Shown here: in pieces, positions 9,886 through 16,262 of the stretch
Position numbering within the stretch: position 1 is the stretch's first letter
Layout: each line of letters starts with the position of its first letter
DNA from: Bacteroidetes bacterium MedPE-SWsnd-G1
Lineage (GTDB): Bacteria; Bacteroidota; Bacteroidia; Flavobacteriales; Flavobacteriaceae
DNA: 43,027 nt
Assembly: GCA_001874265.1 (NCBI GenBank)
Contig: MPDD01000021.1
Span: 1-43,027, forward strand
Direction: 5' to 3'
Translations under genes and position numbers: made by a program
Notes under the pieces: generated by a model
Told to the model about the DNA's origin: nothing
Seen by the model: only the letters and a program-made list of their open reading frames with translations
Databases searched by the model: none

Positions 9886-10401
9886 ATGCAAGAGCAGGTA
9901 ATTTTAGTAAACGAAAAGGACGAGCAAATAGGTTTGATGGAGAAGATGGAAGCTCATGAAAAAGCATTGTTGCATAGAGCGTTTTCAGTATTTACATTTA
10001 ATAAGAGTGGTGAATTGTTGTTGCAACAAAGAGCAGCAAGTAAATATCATTCGCCGTTGTTATGGACAAACACATGTTGCAGTCATCAACGAGATGGAGA
10101 AAGTAATATTGAAGCAGGTAAGCGCAGATTGCGTGAGGAGATGGGATTTGTTTGTGAATTAGAAGAGTTATTTTCTTTTATTTACAAAGCACCTTTTGAT
10201 AATGGCTTAACAGAGTATGAGTTAGATCATGTAATGGTGGGTAGTTATGAAAATGATCCTGTTATAAACAGAGATGAAGTAGAAGCGTTTAAATGGATGA
10301 CTGTTGATGATGTAAAAAATGACATGGAATTGCATCCAGAAACGTATACGGCATGGTTTAAAATTATATTTCAAAAATACTATTCTCATATTCAAAATTA
10401 A
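9886..10401 (+). CDS. idi: isopentenyl-diphosphate delta-isomerase, type I
   Basis: 171-residue cytoplasmic enzyme interconverting IPP and DMAPP for isoprenoid, quinone and carotenoid synthesis. The catalytic Cys is in NTCCSHQRDGE and the metal-binding/catalytic Glu pair in EYELDHVMVG; a Nudix-like fold surrounds GKRRLREEMGF. Length is typical of type I. Its TAA stop overlaps the ATG of the next gene (TAATG), so the two are translated as a coupled pair. Confidence 0.96.
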   Translation: MQEQVILVNEKDEQIGLMEKMEAHEKALLHRAFSVFTFNKSGELLLQQRAASKYHSPLLWTNTCCSHQRDGESNIEAGKRRLREEMGFVCELEELFSFIYKAPFDNGLTEYELDHVMVGSYENDPVINRDEVEAFKWMTVDDVKNDMELHPETYTAWFKIIFQKYYSHIQN

Positions 10402-10814
10402 TGGCAAAAGTTACAGTTCATAGAAAAGCACATTTTAACGCAGCACATAGGTTGTATAATGGTGGATGGAGCGATGCAAGAAATGCGACCGTTTTTGGTA
10501 AATGTGCCAACCCTCATTATCATGGCCACAATTATGAATTAATAGTTGCTGTTAAAGGTGAAATTAACCCTGAAACCGGATTTGTAATGGATATGAAGGT
10601 GTTGAAAAAATTAGTAGAAATTGAAATTGAAGAACAGTTCGATCATAAAAATTTAAACGAAGAAGTTTCGCATTTTAAGGATTTGAATCCAACGGCTGAG
10701 AATATCGCTGTAGTTATTTGGAACATCTTAAGAGTAAAGATTGAGGGAGATTTAGAATTGGCAATTACACTTTACGAAACGCCAAGGAACTACGTAGTTT
10801 ATTCAGGAGAATAA
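10401..10814 (+). CDS. 6-pyruvoyl-tetrahydropterin synthase / QueD family enzyme
   Basis: 137 residues. Zinc-binding His residues are visible in AHFNAAHRL and in NPHYHGHNYEL; the Cys in FGKCANP is the expected catalytic position, and the C-terminal half has the DHKNLNEEV block. The family makes 6-pyruvoyl-tetrahydropterin or 6-carboxy-tetrahydropterin (the queuosine precursor) from dihydroneopterin triphosphate. No queC or queE lies nearby, so the exact product is undecided. It is coupled to idi through a 1-nt stop/start overlap, an odd pathway pairing. Confidence 0.88.
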   Translation: MAKVTVHRKAHFNAAHRLYNGGWSDARNATVFGKCANPHYHGHNYELIVAVKGEINPETGFVMDMKVLKKLVEIEIEEQFDHKNLNEEVSHFKDLNPTAENIAVVIWNILRVKIEGDLELAITLYETPRNYVVYSGE

Positions 10815-10856
10815 TGTAGAATTTGTCAAGAGATTTATGAAGAATTTAGGAAAAAC

Positions 10857-10895
10857 AGAAAATAAAAAACAGGCCTTCTAAGATTAGAAAACCTG
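10857..10895 (-). terminator. rho-independent terminator of the 121-aa gene
   Basis: CAGG at 10870-10873 pairs with CCTG at 10892-10895, and TTCTA/TAGAA form the inner stem around an AGAT loop. On the minus strand the hairpin is followed by a run of six T. A second small hairpin, GCTAT-CCTC-ATAGC, lies just before it at 10903-10916. Confidence 0.6.
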
Positions 10896-10936
10896 CGTAG
10901 TAGCTATCCTCATAGCCAACCAACTAACCAAGTTGT

Positions 10937-11302
10937 TTACGATGCCTTATGTAAGTTTAACCCATTTACGGTAAAACTAAATGTGGCTTTACATATGATA
11001 TCTGTGCAATCGTTTAATTCTTTTACTACCTGAACAGATAGATGAATTTCTTTTTCATTTAATTTTTTAAGATGACTTTTTACTTGAAGTTTGTCATTTA
11101 AAAATGCATTTTTCAATATTTCTAATTTTGTAAGGTTTGGTTTAGAACTAATGAATTCTTTATAGGGAAGAGTAGCATAAAGAGAATAACTCTCCATTTT
11201 TTTATATAAGACAAATGGTAATAGCGCTCTGCTATTATTTATTTGATCTACTGCTACTATAAATTCTGTGTTTTTTATTGTGTTTAATTTACTGCTTTTC
11301 AT
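10937..11302 (-). CDS. protein of unknown function (121 aa)
   Basis: 121 residues, no signal peptide or membrane segment. I do not recognise the family with confidence. The C-terminal part (EIHLSVQVVKELNDCTDI followed by ICKATFSFTV) alternates hydrophobic residues as in the last strands of a hot-dog (thioesterase-like) fold, a weak resemblance only. The ATG is 4 nt after the stop of a 38-codon ORF upstream, and a convincing terminator follows the stop codon, so it is likely expressed. Confidence 0.6.
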   Translation of the reverse strand: MKSSKLNTIKNTEFIVAVDQINNSRALLPFVLYKKMESYSLYATLPYKEFISSKPNLTKLEILKNAFLNDKLQVKSHLKKLNEKEIHLSVQVVKELNDCTDIICKATFSFTVNGLNLHKAS

Positions 11303-11306
11303 AACG

Positions 11307-11423
11307 CTATGGATTAATATTCAATGGTATTGGATTTTTAAATAAAAGTGAACTATTGTTTAGTTTCATGTTGTTTAAGCGTTGGGCTAAGCTAATTCTA
11401 ATAATGGATTTCATGGTTTTCAT
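11307..11423 (-). CDS. possible 38-aa leader or small protein
   Basis: A 38-codon frame beginning MKTMKSIIRISLAQRLNN and ending in a TAG 4 nt before the ATG of the 121-aa gene. The peptide is basic with a mildly hydrophobic N-terminus. No known family. The tight spacing suggests a leader peptide or coupled small protein. No -7 box is seen between it and the terminator upstream, so it may depend on read-through. It may be chance. Confidence 0.3.
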   Translation of the reverse strand: MKTMKSIIRISLAQRLNNMKLNNSSLLFKNPIPLNINP

Positions 11424-11463
11424 AATGTTACTGTTTAATGATTAAATTGTTATTTATTGAAAT

Positions 11464-11497
11464 AAAAAAAGGTGCTTTTTGTTAAAAAAGCACCTTT
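11464..11497 (-). terminator. strong rho-independent terminator
   Basis: Perfect 13-bp stem: AAAGGTGCTTTTT at 11468-11480 pairs with AAAAAGCACCTTT at 11485-11497 around a 4-nt loop. On the minus strand it is followed by an uninterrupted T-rich tail. It ends the short transcription unit that starts near 11678. Confidence 0.8.
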
Positions 11498-11524
11498 GAA
11501 TAGTTATTGATTATTTTTGGTTTT

Positions 11525-11674
11525 TCATCGTTTTTTCAAATGATTTCTGGTGCTCTTTTCTACATAGATATATTGCTTTTGCACTTTATGCATACACATA
11601 TCTGTCCATATATTACGAAGAATCGTTTTGGACGTGATAATAATTGTTGAAATAATGTGTTGCATTTTATTCAT
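11525..11674 (-). CDS. possible 49-aa basic peptide, or body of a small RNA
   Basis: A 49-codon frame beginning MNKMQHIISTIIITSKTILR and ending in a Lys/Arg-rich tail. No family recognised. It is the only frame inside a unit with a consensus promoter and a strong terminator. The predicted transcription start (~11678) leaves almost no leader, so translation would be nearly leaderless or begin at the Met codon at 11665. Noncoding RNA is an equally good reading. Confidence 0.35.
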   Translation of the reverse strand: MNKMQHIISTIIITSKTILRNIWTDMCMHKVQKQYIYVEKSTRNHLKKR

Positions 11675-11683
11675 TTGATGAAT
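11669..11683. repeat. 15-nt inverted repeat at the predicted transcription start
   Basis: ATTCAT-TTG-ATGAAT is a perfect inverted repeat with a 3-nt centre. It directly abuts the -7 element and covers the predicted start site and the ATG at 11674, as an operator or 5' RNA hairpin would. Confidence 0.5.
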
Positions 11684-11713
11684 CAAAATTAAACTTTTTT
11701 TATTGCAAACCAA
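11684..11713 (-). promoter_or_regulatory. consensus sigma-A promoter of the short unit
   Basis: Minus strand: TTG at 11713-11711, exactly 19 nt, then TAATTTTG at 11691-11684. This equals the Bacteroidota consensus (TTG-N19-TAnnTTTG) and has the same geometry as the promoter in front of tRNA-Gly in this window. Confidence 0.65.
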
Positions 11714-11749
11714 GTTAATTTTCTAATAATCTACCAAAATCAAATTGGT

Positions 11750-12421
11750 TTATGTTCTAACCTTAAGTTTAATAGGAACATTGTAAACGACTCTAACTGG
11801 CTTTCCATTATGCGTTGCGGGTTCCATTTTTGGGAGTAACTTAATAACTCTAACTGCTTCGTCAGATGTTTCTTTATTCGGGCCTTGTGCATGCACATCT
11901 ACAATCTCACCAAAAGTATTCACGTCAAATTGTACAACTACTCTATAATTATCATCTGTAATTCCATCTTCTGCAGAAACAATAGGATTGTAATGTTTGT
12001 CGACAAATTCAACTATCTTTTTATTAAAGCATTCCATTAATTGGTCATTATTTCCTTTACAATCTTGATAAACTGGAGGTTTTTCTACTGTTTTAACAGA
12101 TAATCGAGGTTCTTTTTCTTCTGTATCAATGGTACTTATTTCAGCACTTTCGCTTTCAATTTCTTCAACTTTATGAACCTCACTATTTTTATGTTCTTCA
12201 TCAGATTCTGCATGTTCATTTGAATTATTAGTTTTTGGCTGACTATGCTCTTTTGTTGCTTTTGATTCTGAATTAGAATGTGTTTCTGAATTGTCTGAAT
12301 GATCTTCAACTACCTCAATATGTTCTTCGGTTGTATGTTCTTGAGATTTTTTTTCTTTTTTACATGCCGTTATTAATAATCCTGCAAAAAAAACGAGTAG
12401 TATTCCATTTGAAATTTTCAT
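11750..12421 (-). CDS. TonB C-terminal-domain lipoprotein with His/Glu-rich linker
   Basis: 223 residues. The lipoprotein signal MKISNGILLVFFAGLLITAC has lipobox ITAC, with Cys20 acylated. Residues ~21-100 form a low-complexity His-, Glu- and Ser-rich linker with HxxxEH-type spacing, capable of binding metal or staying extended. The C-terminal ~100 residues match the TonB C-terminal fold: VVVQFDVNTFGEIVDVHAQG, then DEAVRVIKLLPKMEPATHNG and VVYNVPIKLKV. Typical TonB has an inner-membrane helix; here a lipid anchor replaces it, so it is probably not an energy transducer in the usual sense. No ExbB/ExbD nearby. Confidence 0.8.
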   Translation of the reverse strand: MKISNGILLVFFAGLLITACKKEKKSQEHTTEEHIEVVEDHSDNSETHSNSESKATKEHSQPKTNNSNEHAESDEEHKNSEVHKVEEIESESAEISTIDTEEKEPRLSVKTVEKPPVYQDCKGNNDQLMECFNKKIVEFVDKHYNPIVSAEDGITDDNYRVVVQFDVNTFGEIVDVHAQGPNKETSDEAVRVIKLLPKMEPATHNGKPVRVVYNVPIKLKVRT

Positions 12422-12487
12422 AGTGAATGTTTTTTTGTTCGTAGTATTTCATTCAAATATCGGAAAAATTTAGAACTAAAATAGTTA

Positions 12488-12504
12488 ATTGATATAATAT
12501 CAAT
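12488..12504. promoter_or_regulatory. perfect 17-bp palindrome, candidate operator
   Basis: ATTGATATAATATCAAT: two exact 8-bp arms around a single A, in the divergent spacer between the TonB-domain lipoprotein and the HAD gene, 25 nt before the HAD -7 box. No factor is assigned. Confidence 0.4.
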
Positions 12505-12529
12505 CAATTAGGGTGTTACATTATTTGAT

Positions 12530-12537
12530 TAAATTTG
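12530..12537 (+). promoter_or_regulatory. -7 promoter element of the HAD gene
   Basis: TAAATTTG, exact TAnnTTTG, 17 nt before the ATG at 12555. It excludes an in-frame GTG at 12513 as the start, since that lies upstream of the promoter. Confidence 0.5.
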
Positions 12538-12554
12538 AATTCAAAATCGAATCA

Positions 12555-13247
12555 ATGTACAAAAACTTAAAAGTTATAGCTTTTGATGCTGATGACACCT
12601 TATGGGTGAATGAACCCTATTTTAGAGAGGCAGAACATGAATTTGCTCAACTACTAGCATCTTTTGAAACAGAGAATAAAATCAATCAGGAATTACTTAA
12701 AGTTGAATTGCGAAATTTGGAATTGTATGGCTACGGTGTAAAAGGCTTTGTGCTTTCTATGATGGAGTCAGCTTTAGAATTATCTAACAAATCAATAACG
12801 CCCAATGAAGTCTCTAAAATTTTGGAAATTGGTAAAACGATGCTTAAAAAACCAATTGAACTTTTAAATGGAGTGGAAGAAGTTTTAAAAACATTGAGTT
12901 CGAAGTACAGACTTATTGTCGCTACTAAAGGAGATTTGCTAGATCAAGAACGAAAATTGGAAAAATCTGGATTGTTAAGTTATTTTGACCATATAGAAGT
13001 TTTGAGTGAGAAAAAACAAGTGAATTATAAAAGATTGATTGATTTTTTAAATGTAAAACCTTCGGAGTTTTTAATGATAGGTAATTCTTTAAAGTCCGAT
13101 GTTTTGCCATTAGTAGGGCTTAATTCAAATGCTATACATGTACCTTATCACACAACTTGGGCACATGAAGAAGTGAAACGATCCGAATTGGTTAATAAAA
13201 ATTATAAAACCGTTAATAATTTAACGGAAATTTTAGATTTTCTCTAG
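12555..13247 (+). CDS. HAD superfamily phosphatase
   Basis: 230 residues from the ATG at 12555. Motif I is FDADDTLW near residue 10 (nucleophile Asp and acid/base Asp). A helical cap follows at ~20-85. Motif II is in LIVATKG, and motif IV in MIGNSLKSDVLP. This is a YjjG/phosphoglycolate-phosphatase-like HAD hydrolase acting on a small phosphorylated metabolite; substrate unknown. A perfect -7 box precedes it and a small conserved gene follows from its own promoter. Confidence 0.88.
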   Translation: MYKNLKVIAFDADDTLWVNEPYFREAEHEFAQLLASFETENKINQELLKVELRNLELYGYGVKGFVLSMMESALELSNKSITPNEVSKILEIGKTMLKKPIELLNGVEEVLKTLSSKYRLIVATKGDLLDQERKLEKSGLLSYFDHIEVLSEKKQVNYKRLIDFLNVKPSEFLMIGNSLKSDVLPLVGLNSNAIHVPYHTTWAHEEVKRSELVNKNYKTVNNLTEILDFL

Positions 13248-13259
13248 ATATAATTTACT

Positions 13260-13267
13260 TAAATTTG
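13260..13267 (+). promoter_or_regulatory. -7 promoter element of the 88-aa gene
   Basis: TAAATTTG, exact TAnnTTTG, 23 nt before the ATG at 13291. Confidence 0.5.
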
Positions 13268-13290
13268 CAACGAACTAAAAAAATAAAACA

Positions 13291-13557
13291 ATGGCAAGTG
13301 TAAAGAATTTGAAGAAAGATATAAACTTTGTATTAGGTGATGTTATTGAAGAATGCTATTCATGGGAATTAATGAATCCTGATTCTGACACAAAAAAATC
13401 GTCTGCAATAGTTGATGAAGCGATTAATACTTTTGATACTTTAATAGCAAAATTACACGCAAAAGATGTGGAAAATAAAAAGGCACATTTTAAAGCTGTA
13501 AAGGCAGAATTAGAAGCTTTAGCTGGTGGTTTGATAGACAAAGTAAATAAACTATAA
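13291..13557 (+). CDS. conserved small helical protein, function unknown
   Basis: 88 residues beginning MASVKNLKKDINFVLGDVIE. Predominantly helical, no signal or membrane segment, and one Cys (residue ~22). I know it only as a conserved Bacteroidota hypothetical. It has its own promoter and is followed by a hairpin with a T tail, so it is a monocistronic expressed gene. Confidence 0.82.
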   Translation: MASVKNLKKDINFVLGDVIEECYSWELMNPDSDTKKSSAIVDEAINTFDTLIAKLHAKDVENKKAHFKAVKAELEALAGGLIDKVNKL

Positions 13558-13574
13558 AACAGTTTATACTAAAT

Positions 13575-13593
13575 ACGGATAGTATCCGTTTTA
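13575..13593 (+). terminator. terminator after the 88-aa gene
   Basis: ACGGATA-G-TATCCGT is a perfect inverted repeat (13575-13589) followed by TTTTAT on the plus strand, 18 nt after the stop codon. The T tail is short, so moderate strength. Confidence 0.5.
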
Positions 13594-13627
13594 TAAATGT
13601 TGAACCCTTAAAACTACTTATATTACA

Positions 13628-13825
13628 ATGGCAAGAGCAATGTTCGAGTACACCAAAACAGTACTTAAAAAAGTTAGTTTTAATTCAGAATTGTTCTGTA
13701 TTGAACTGAAAAAAGCTGTAAAAAGATTGCTTCCACACGAAATAAATGAATTGAAGATTTGGTTGAATGAATTCGTACATGGAAAGCCTGAATTAAACGG
13801 ATGTTTACTACTTATTAAAAATTAA
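13628..13825 (+). CDS. conserved small protein, function unknown
   Basis: 65 residues beginning MARAMFEYTKTVLKKVSF with the conserved core ELKKAVKRLLPHEINELKIW. Recognised as a recurring small Bacteroidota hypothetical. Helical, soluble, two Cys. It ends 4 nt before a strong hairpin terminator that it shares with the convergent oxyR gene. Confidence 0.8.
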   Translation: MARAMFEYTKTVLKKVSFNSELFCIELKKAVKRLLPHEINELKIWLNEFVHGKPELNGCLLLIKN

Positions 13826-13828
13826 AAT

Positions 13829-13851
13829 AAAAGGAGCCTTAGGCTCCTTTT
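13829..13851. terminator. bidirectional terminator containing the oxyR stop codon
   Basis: AAAAGGAGCC pairs with GGCTCCTTTT around loop TTA. It has A-rich and T-rich flanks in both directions. The loop TTA is the TAA stop codon of oxyR on the minus strand, so the last two oxyR codons sit within the stem. Confidence 0.8.
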
Positions 13852-14789
13852 TTATGTTGTAAAGGACTGATTATTTCGACATCATTAAAGGCAATTGCAC
13901 CTCTCACTAAACTATCTATTACATCCTTTAAGGCTTCTATCAATTGCATTTTAAGTTGCGATTTATGGTATATTAAACTCACCTCTCTGGCTGGAACTGG
14001 AGCATTGAATTCCCTTAAATAAGTTTGATCATTTTCGCTTAAATCTAACGTGTGTAAATAGGGTAGTAGCGTCATTCCTAAATTTTCTTTCGCTAGCTTA
14101 ATTAAGGTATTAAAACTTCCACTTTCTAATCTAAAATGACTTCCAGTTTCATTCTTAAATGTTCTACATAAATTTAAAACGCTTTCTTTAAAGCAATGCC
14201 CATCTTCTAATAACAATATGTCATTTAACTCTAATTCGTTGACATCAATTGTTTTATGACCGTGTAAACGATGTCCTTTTGGTATGAACCCAACAAAAGG
14301 TTCATAATATATTACGCGTTCTTTAATAGCTTCATTTTCTAGAGGAGTTGCAGCCAAAGCAGCATCGATATGGCCGTCTGTTAATTTCTTAATGATCTCC
14401 TCAGTAGTCAATTCTTCAATAATCAAGTTTACTTTGGGGTACTTTTTCACAAATGTTTTTAGAAACATAGGTAACAAACTTGGCATTACCGTAGGTATAA
14501 TCCCTAATTTAAATTCACCACCTATATATCCTTTTTGTTGATCAACTATATCCGTAATTCGATTGCTTTCATCAACTATTATTTTAGCCTGTTCTACAAT
14601 TTTTTCACCAACTTGAGTAAGTTGTATAGGTTTTTTATTTCGATTAAATATTTTTACATCTAATTGGTCTTCTAACTTTTGTATTTGCATACTTAATGTT
14701 GGCTGGGTGACAAAACAATGCTCAGAAGCAACGGTAAAGTTTTTGTGCTCTGCAACGGCCAAAACATATTTTAATTGAGTAATCGTCAT
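13839..14789 (-). CDS. oxyR: OxyR, LysR-type peroxide-sensing regulator
   Basis: 316 residues from the ATG at 14789; a longer frame from 14828 adds 13 unrelated residues. The N-terminal LysR helix-turn-helix spans ~1-60 (TQPTLSMQIQKLEDQL). The effector domain carries EDGHCFKESVLNLC, with Cys at residues 199 and 208, the same numbers as the redox-active pair of E. coli OxyR, so peroxide sensing by disulfide formation is strongly implied. It is divergent from dps, the classic OxyR target. A near-match -7 box TATCTTTA lies at 14808-14815. Confidence 0.93.
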   Translation of the reverse strand: MTITQLKYVLAVAEHKNFTVASEHCFVTQPTLSMQIQKLEDQLDVKIFNRNKKPIQLTQVGEKIVEQAKIIVDESNRITDIVDQQKGYIGGEFKLGIIPTVMPSLLPMFLKTFVKKYPKVNLIIEELTTEEIIKKLTDGHIDAALAATPLENEAIKERVIYYEPFVGFIPKGHRLHGHKTIDVNELELNDILLLEDGHCFKESVLNLCRTFKNETGSHFRLESGSFNTLIKLAKENLGMTLLPYLHTLDLSENDQTYLREFNAPVPAREVSLIYHKSQLKMQLIEALKDVIDSLVRGAIAFNDVEIISPLQHKKGA

Positions 14790-14861
14790 TTGTATAAATT
14801 TTGATGATAAAGATATTAAAACTATCAATTGTAATTATAATAAATTCCTTCTTTTTTAAGG

Positions 14862-14869
14862 TAAATTTG
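14862..14869 (+). promoter_or_regulatory. -7 promoter element of dps
   Basis: TAAATTTG, exact TAnnTTTG, 23 nt before the dps ATG. No TTG/TTTG lies at the proper -33 spacing, as expected if an activator such as OxyR is needed. GATA and TATC half-sites flank 13 nt at about 14806-14826 in the divergent spacer; whether OxyR binds there is inference. Confidence 0.5.
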
Positions 14870-14892
14870 TTTGGAACTTAAAAACAAAAGAA

Positions 14893-15363
14893 ATGAGTGT
14901 TACAATTTTAGGATTAGATAAAGAAAAGTCGACAGTGTTAGTTGAAAATTTAAATGGATTGCTTTCAAACTTTCAAGTGTATTATCAGAATTTAAGAGGT
15001 TTACATTGGAATATCAAAGGAAAGAATTTCTTTGAATTGCACGTTAAGTTTGAAGAGTATTATACCGATTCTCAAGAGAAAATTGATATGATAGCGGAAC
15101 GAATCTTAACATTAGGGGGAACACCATTACATACTTTTGGTGATTATAGTGCTAAAGCAAAAGTTCCCGTAGGTAAAAGCGTAAGTGAGGATGTTGCAGC
15201 TGTTACTTTGGTAATGAATTCTTTAAGTGAATTGTTAAAAATAGAGAGAGAAATATTGAATTTATCTGATGATGCTGAAGATGAAGGTACAAACTCTATG
15301 ATGAGCGATTTTATAGCAGAACAAGAAAAAACGATTTGGATGTTACAATCTTGGTTGGGATAA
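14893..15363 (+). CDS. dps: Dps-family DNA-protecting ferritin-like protein
   Basis: 156 residues, standard length. The Dps ferroxidase signature is intact: LHWNIKGKNFFELHVKFEEY followed by the D...AER segment (KIDMIAERILTLGG). Dps forms a dodecamer that oxidises Fe2+ with H2O2 and stores it, protecting DNA. It is divergently transcribed from oxyR across a 103-nt spacer. A strong terminator follows. Confidence 0.95.
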   Translation: MSVTILGLDKEKSTVLVENLNGLLSNFQVYYQNLRGLHWNIKGKNFFELHVKFEEYYTDSQEKIDMIAERILTLGGTPLHTFGDYSAKAKVPVGKSVSEDVAAVTLVMNSLSELLKIEREILNLSDDAEDEGTNSMMSDFIAEQEKTIWMLQSWLG

Positions 15364-15381
15364 ACTAAGAAAATATAAATA

Positions 15382-15412
15382 AAAAAAGGCTACCAATTTG
15401 GTAGCCTTTTTT
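15382..15412. terminator. bidirectional rho-independent terminator
   Basis: AAAAAAGGCTACC pairs perfectly with GGTAGCCTTTTTT around an AATTT loop. It separates convergent dps and the acyltransferase gene and serves both strands. Confidence 0.85.
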
Positions 15413-15414
15413 GT

Positions 15415-16224
15415 TTAATCTCTCCAGAATGTTCGTTGTTTGTTCAATTCTTCTTCTGACTTTTGATATTCCTTTTCGGAAACAACCTTTAAAAACGATT
15501 TATGTTGCTCAATAGAATGCTCAATTTGTTTCACAATTTTATCCATAGAGTCATTCTCATAATCAATTTCAAGAGGTTTCTTAATAACAAATGATTGTAG
15601 CACTCCACGTTTTTTAATCATCAATCCTTTTTTGTCAAAAGATCTTCTGAATCCATCAATAACGATAGGAATTACTATGGGTTTATAAGTCTTTATAATG
15701 TGCGCTGTTCCTCTACGAATAGGTTTAAAAGGGGTTGTAGTACCTTGAGGAAAAGTAATTACCCATCCATCGTTTAAAGCCGTTCCAATATTGGTGATAT
15801 CAGACATTTTAACTTGTCTATTTACGTCCTTACCTGCACTTCTCCATGTACGTTGTATAGAAATAGAACCTGTATAAGCGAAAATTTTAGGAAGTAACCC
15901 AGATTTCATCGTTTCAGATGCCGCGATATAATAGATATTTAGTTTTGGATTCCAGATATATCCTACATTTTTAAGAGAATCTATCCGACCTTTTAAAGAC
16001 GCATTAAATACATGAAGCATAGCCGCCACATCAGCAAAATAAGTTTGATGATTTGAAACGAATAACACATTTGCTTCTGGTAAATCTCTTATAATTTCAG
16101 AACCTTCAATCTTTAAATCATTGAATCGCTGATACCTTCCGTGAGAAATCACACCGAATACACGAATAATCCATTTTTTAATGAATAATATATGTCCAAA
16201 AGGATTTTTTTTAAATAGCCCCAT
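15415..16224 (-). CDS. 1-acylglycerol-3-phosphate acyltransferase (PlsC-like)
   Basis: 269 residues. The acyltransferase HX4D motif is in VSNHQTYFADVAAM (motif I), and FPQGTTTPF corresponds to motif III, which binds the phosphate. A short hydrophobic N-terminus suggests inner-membrane association. It should transfer an acyl chain to a lysophospholipid or related acceptor; the exact acceptor is unknown. Its own perfect -7 box lies 17 nt upstream, between this gene and the Nudix gene. Confidence 0.88.
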   Translation of the reverse strand: MGLFKKNPFGHILFIKKWIIRVFGVISHGRYQRFNDLKIEGSEIIRDLPEANVLFVSNHQTYFADVAAMLHVFNASLKGRIDSLKNVGYIWNPKLNIYYIAASETMKSGLLPKIFAYTGSISIQRTWRSAGKDVNRQVKMSDITNIGTALNDGWVITFPQGTTTPFKPIRRGTAHIIKTYKPIVIPIVIDGFRRSFDKKGLMIKKRGVLQSFVIKKPLEIDYENDSMDKIVKQIEHSIEQHKSFLKVVSEKEYQKSEEELNKQRTFWRD

Positions 16225-16241
16225 AATCTTTATTAGGACTG

Positions 16242-16249
16242 CAAATTTA
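16242..16249 (-). promoter_or_regulatory. -7 promoter element of the plsC-like gene
   Basis: Minus strand reads TAAATTTG, exact TAnnTTTG, 17 nt before the ATG at 16224. Confidence 0.5.
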
Positions 16250-16262
16250 CGAAAATTATTGG

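Larger units (their letters stand above)
11303..11749. other. 447-nt interval with small ORFs but no established gene
   Basis: Between the 121-aa gene and the TonB-domain lipoprotein. Contents, right to left on the minus strand: a TTG-N19-TAATTTTG promoter (11684-11713), a 15-nt inverted repeat (11669-11683), a 49-codon ORF (11525-11674), a strong terminator (11464-11497) and a 38-codon ORF (11307-11423). Confidence 0.6.

Noticed and set aside
11368..11445. Plus-strand 25-aa hydrophobic frame (MLFKRWAKLILIMDF...) resembling a type I toxin
   Set aside because: It is antisense to a minus-strand small ORF, has no promoter element or ribosome site, and the hairpin after it has a good T tail only on the minus strand. 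Hydrophobic short frames are common by chance in AT-rich DNA.
11525..11713. 62-aa version of the small ORF starting at TTG 11713
   Set aside because: The TTG is the -33 element of the promoter for the same unit, so it would not be transcribed.
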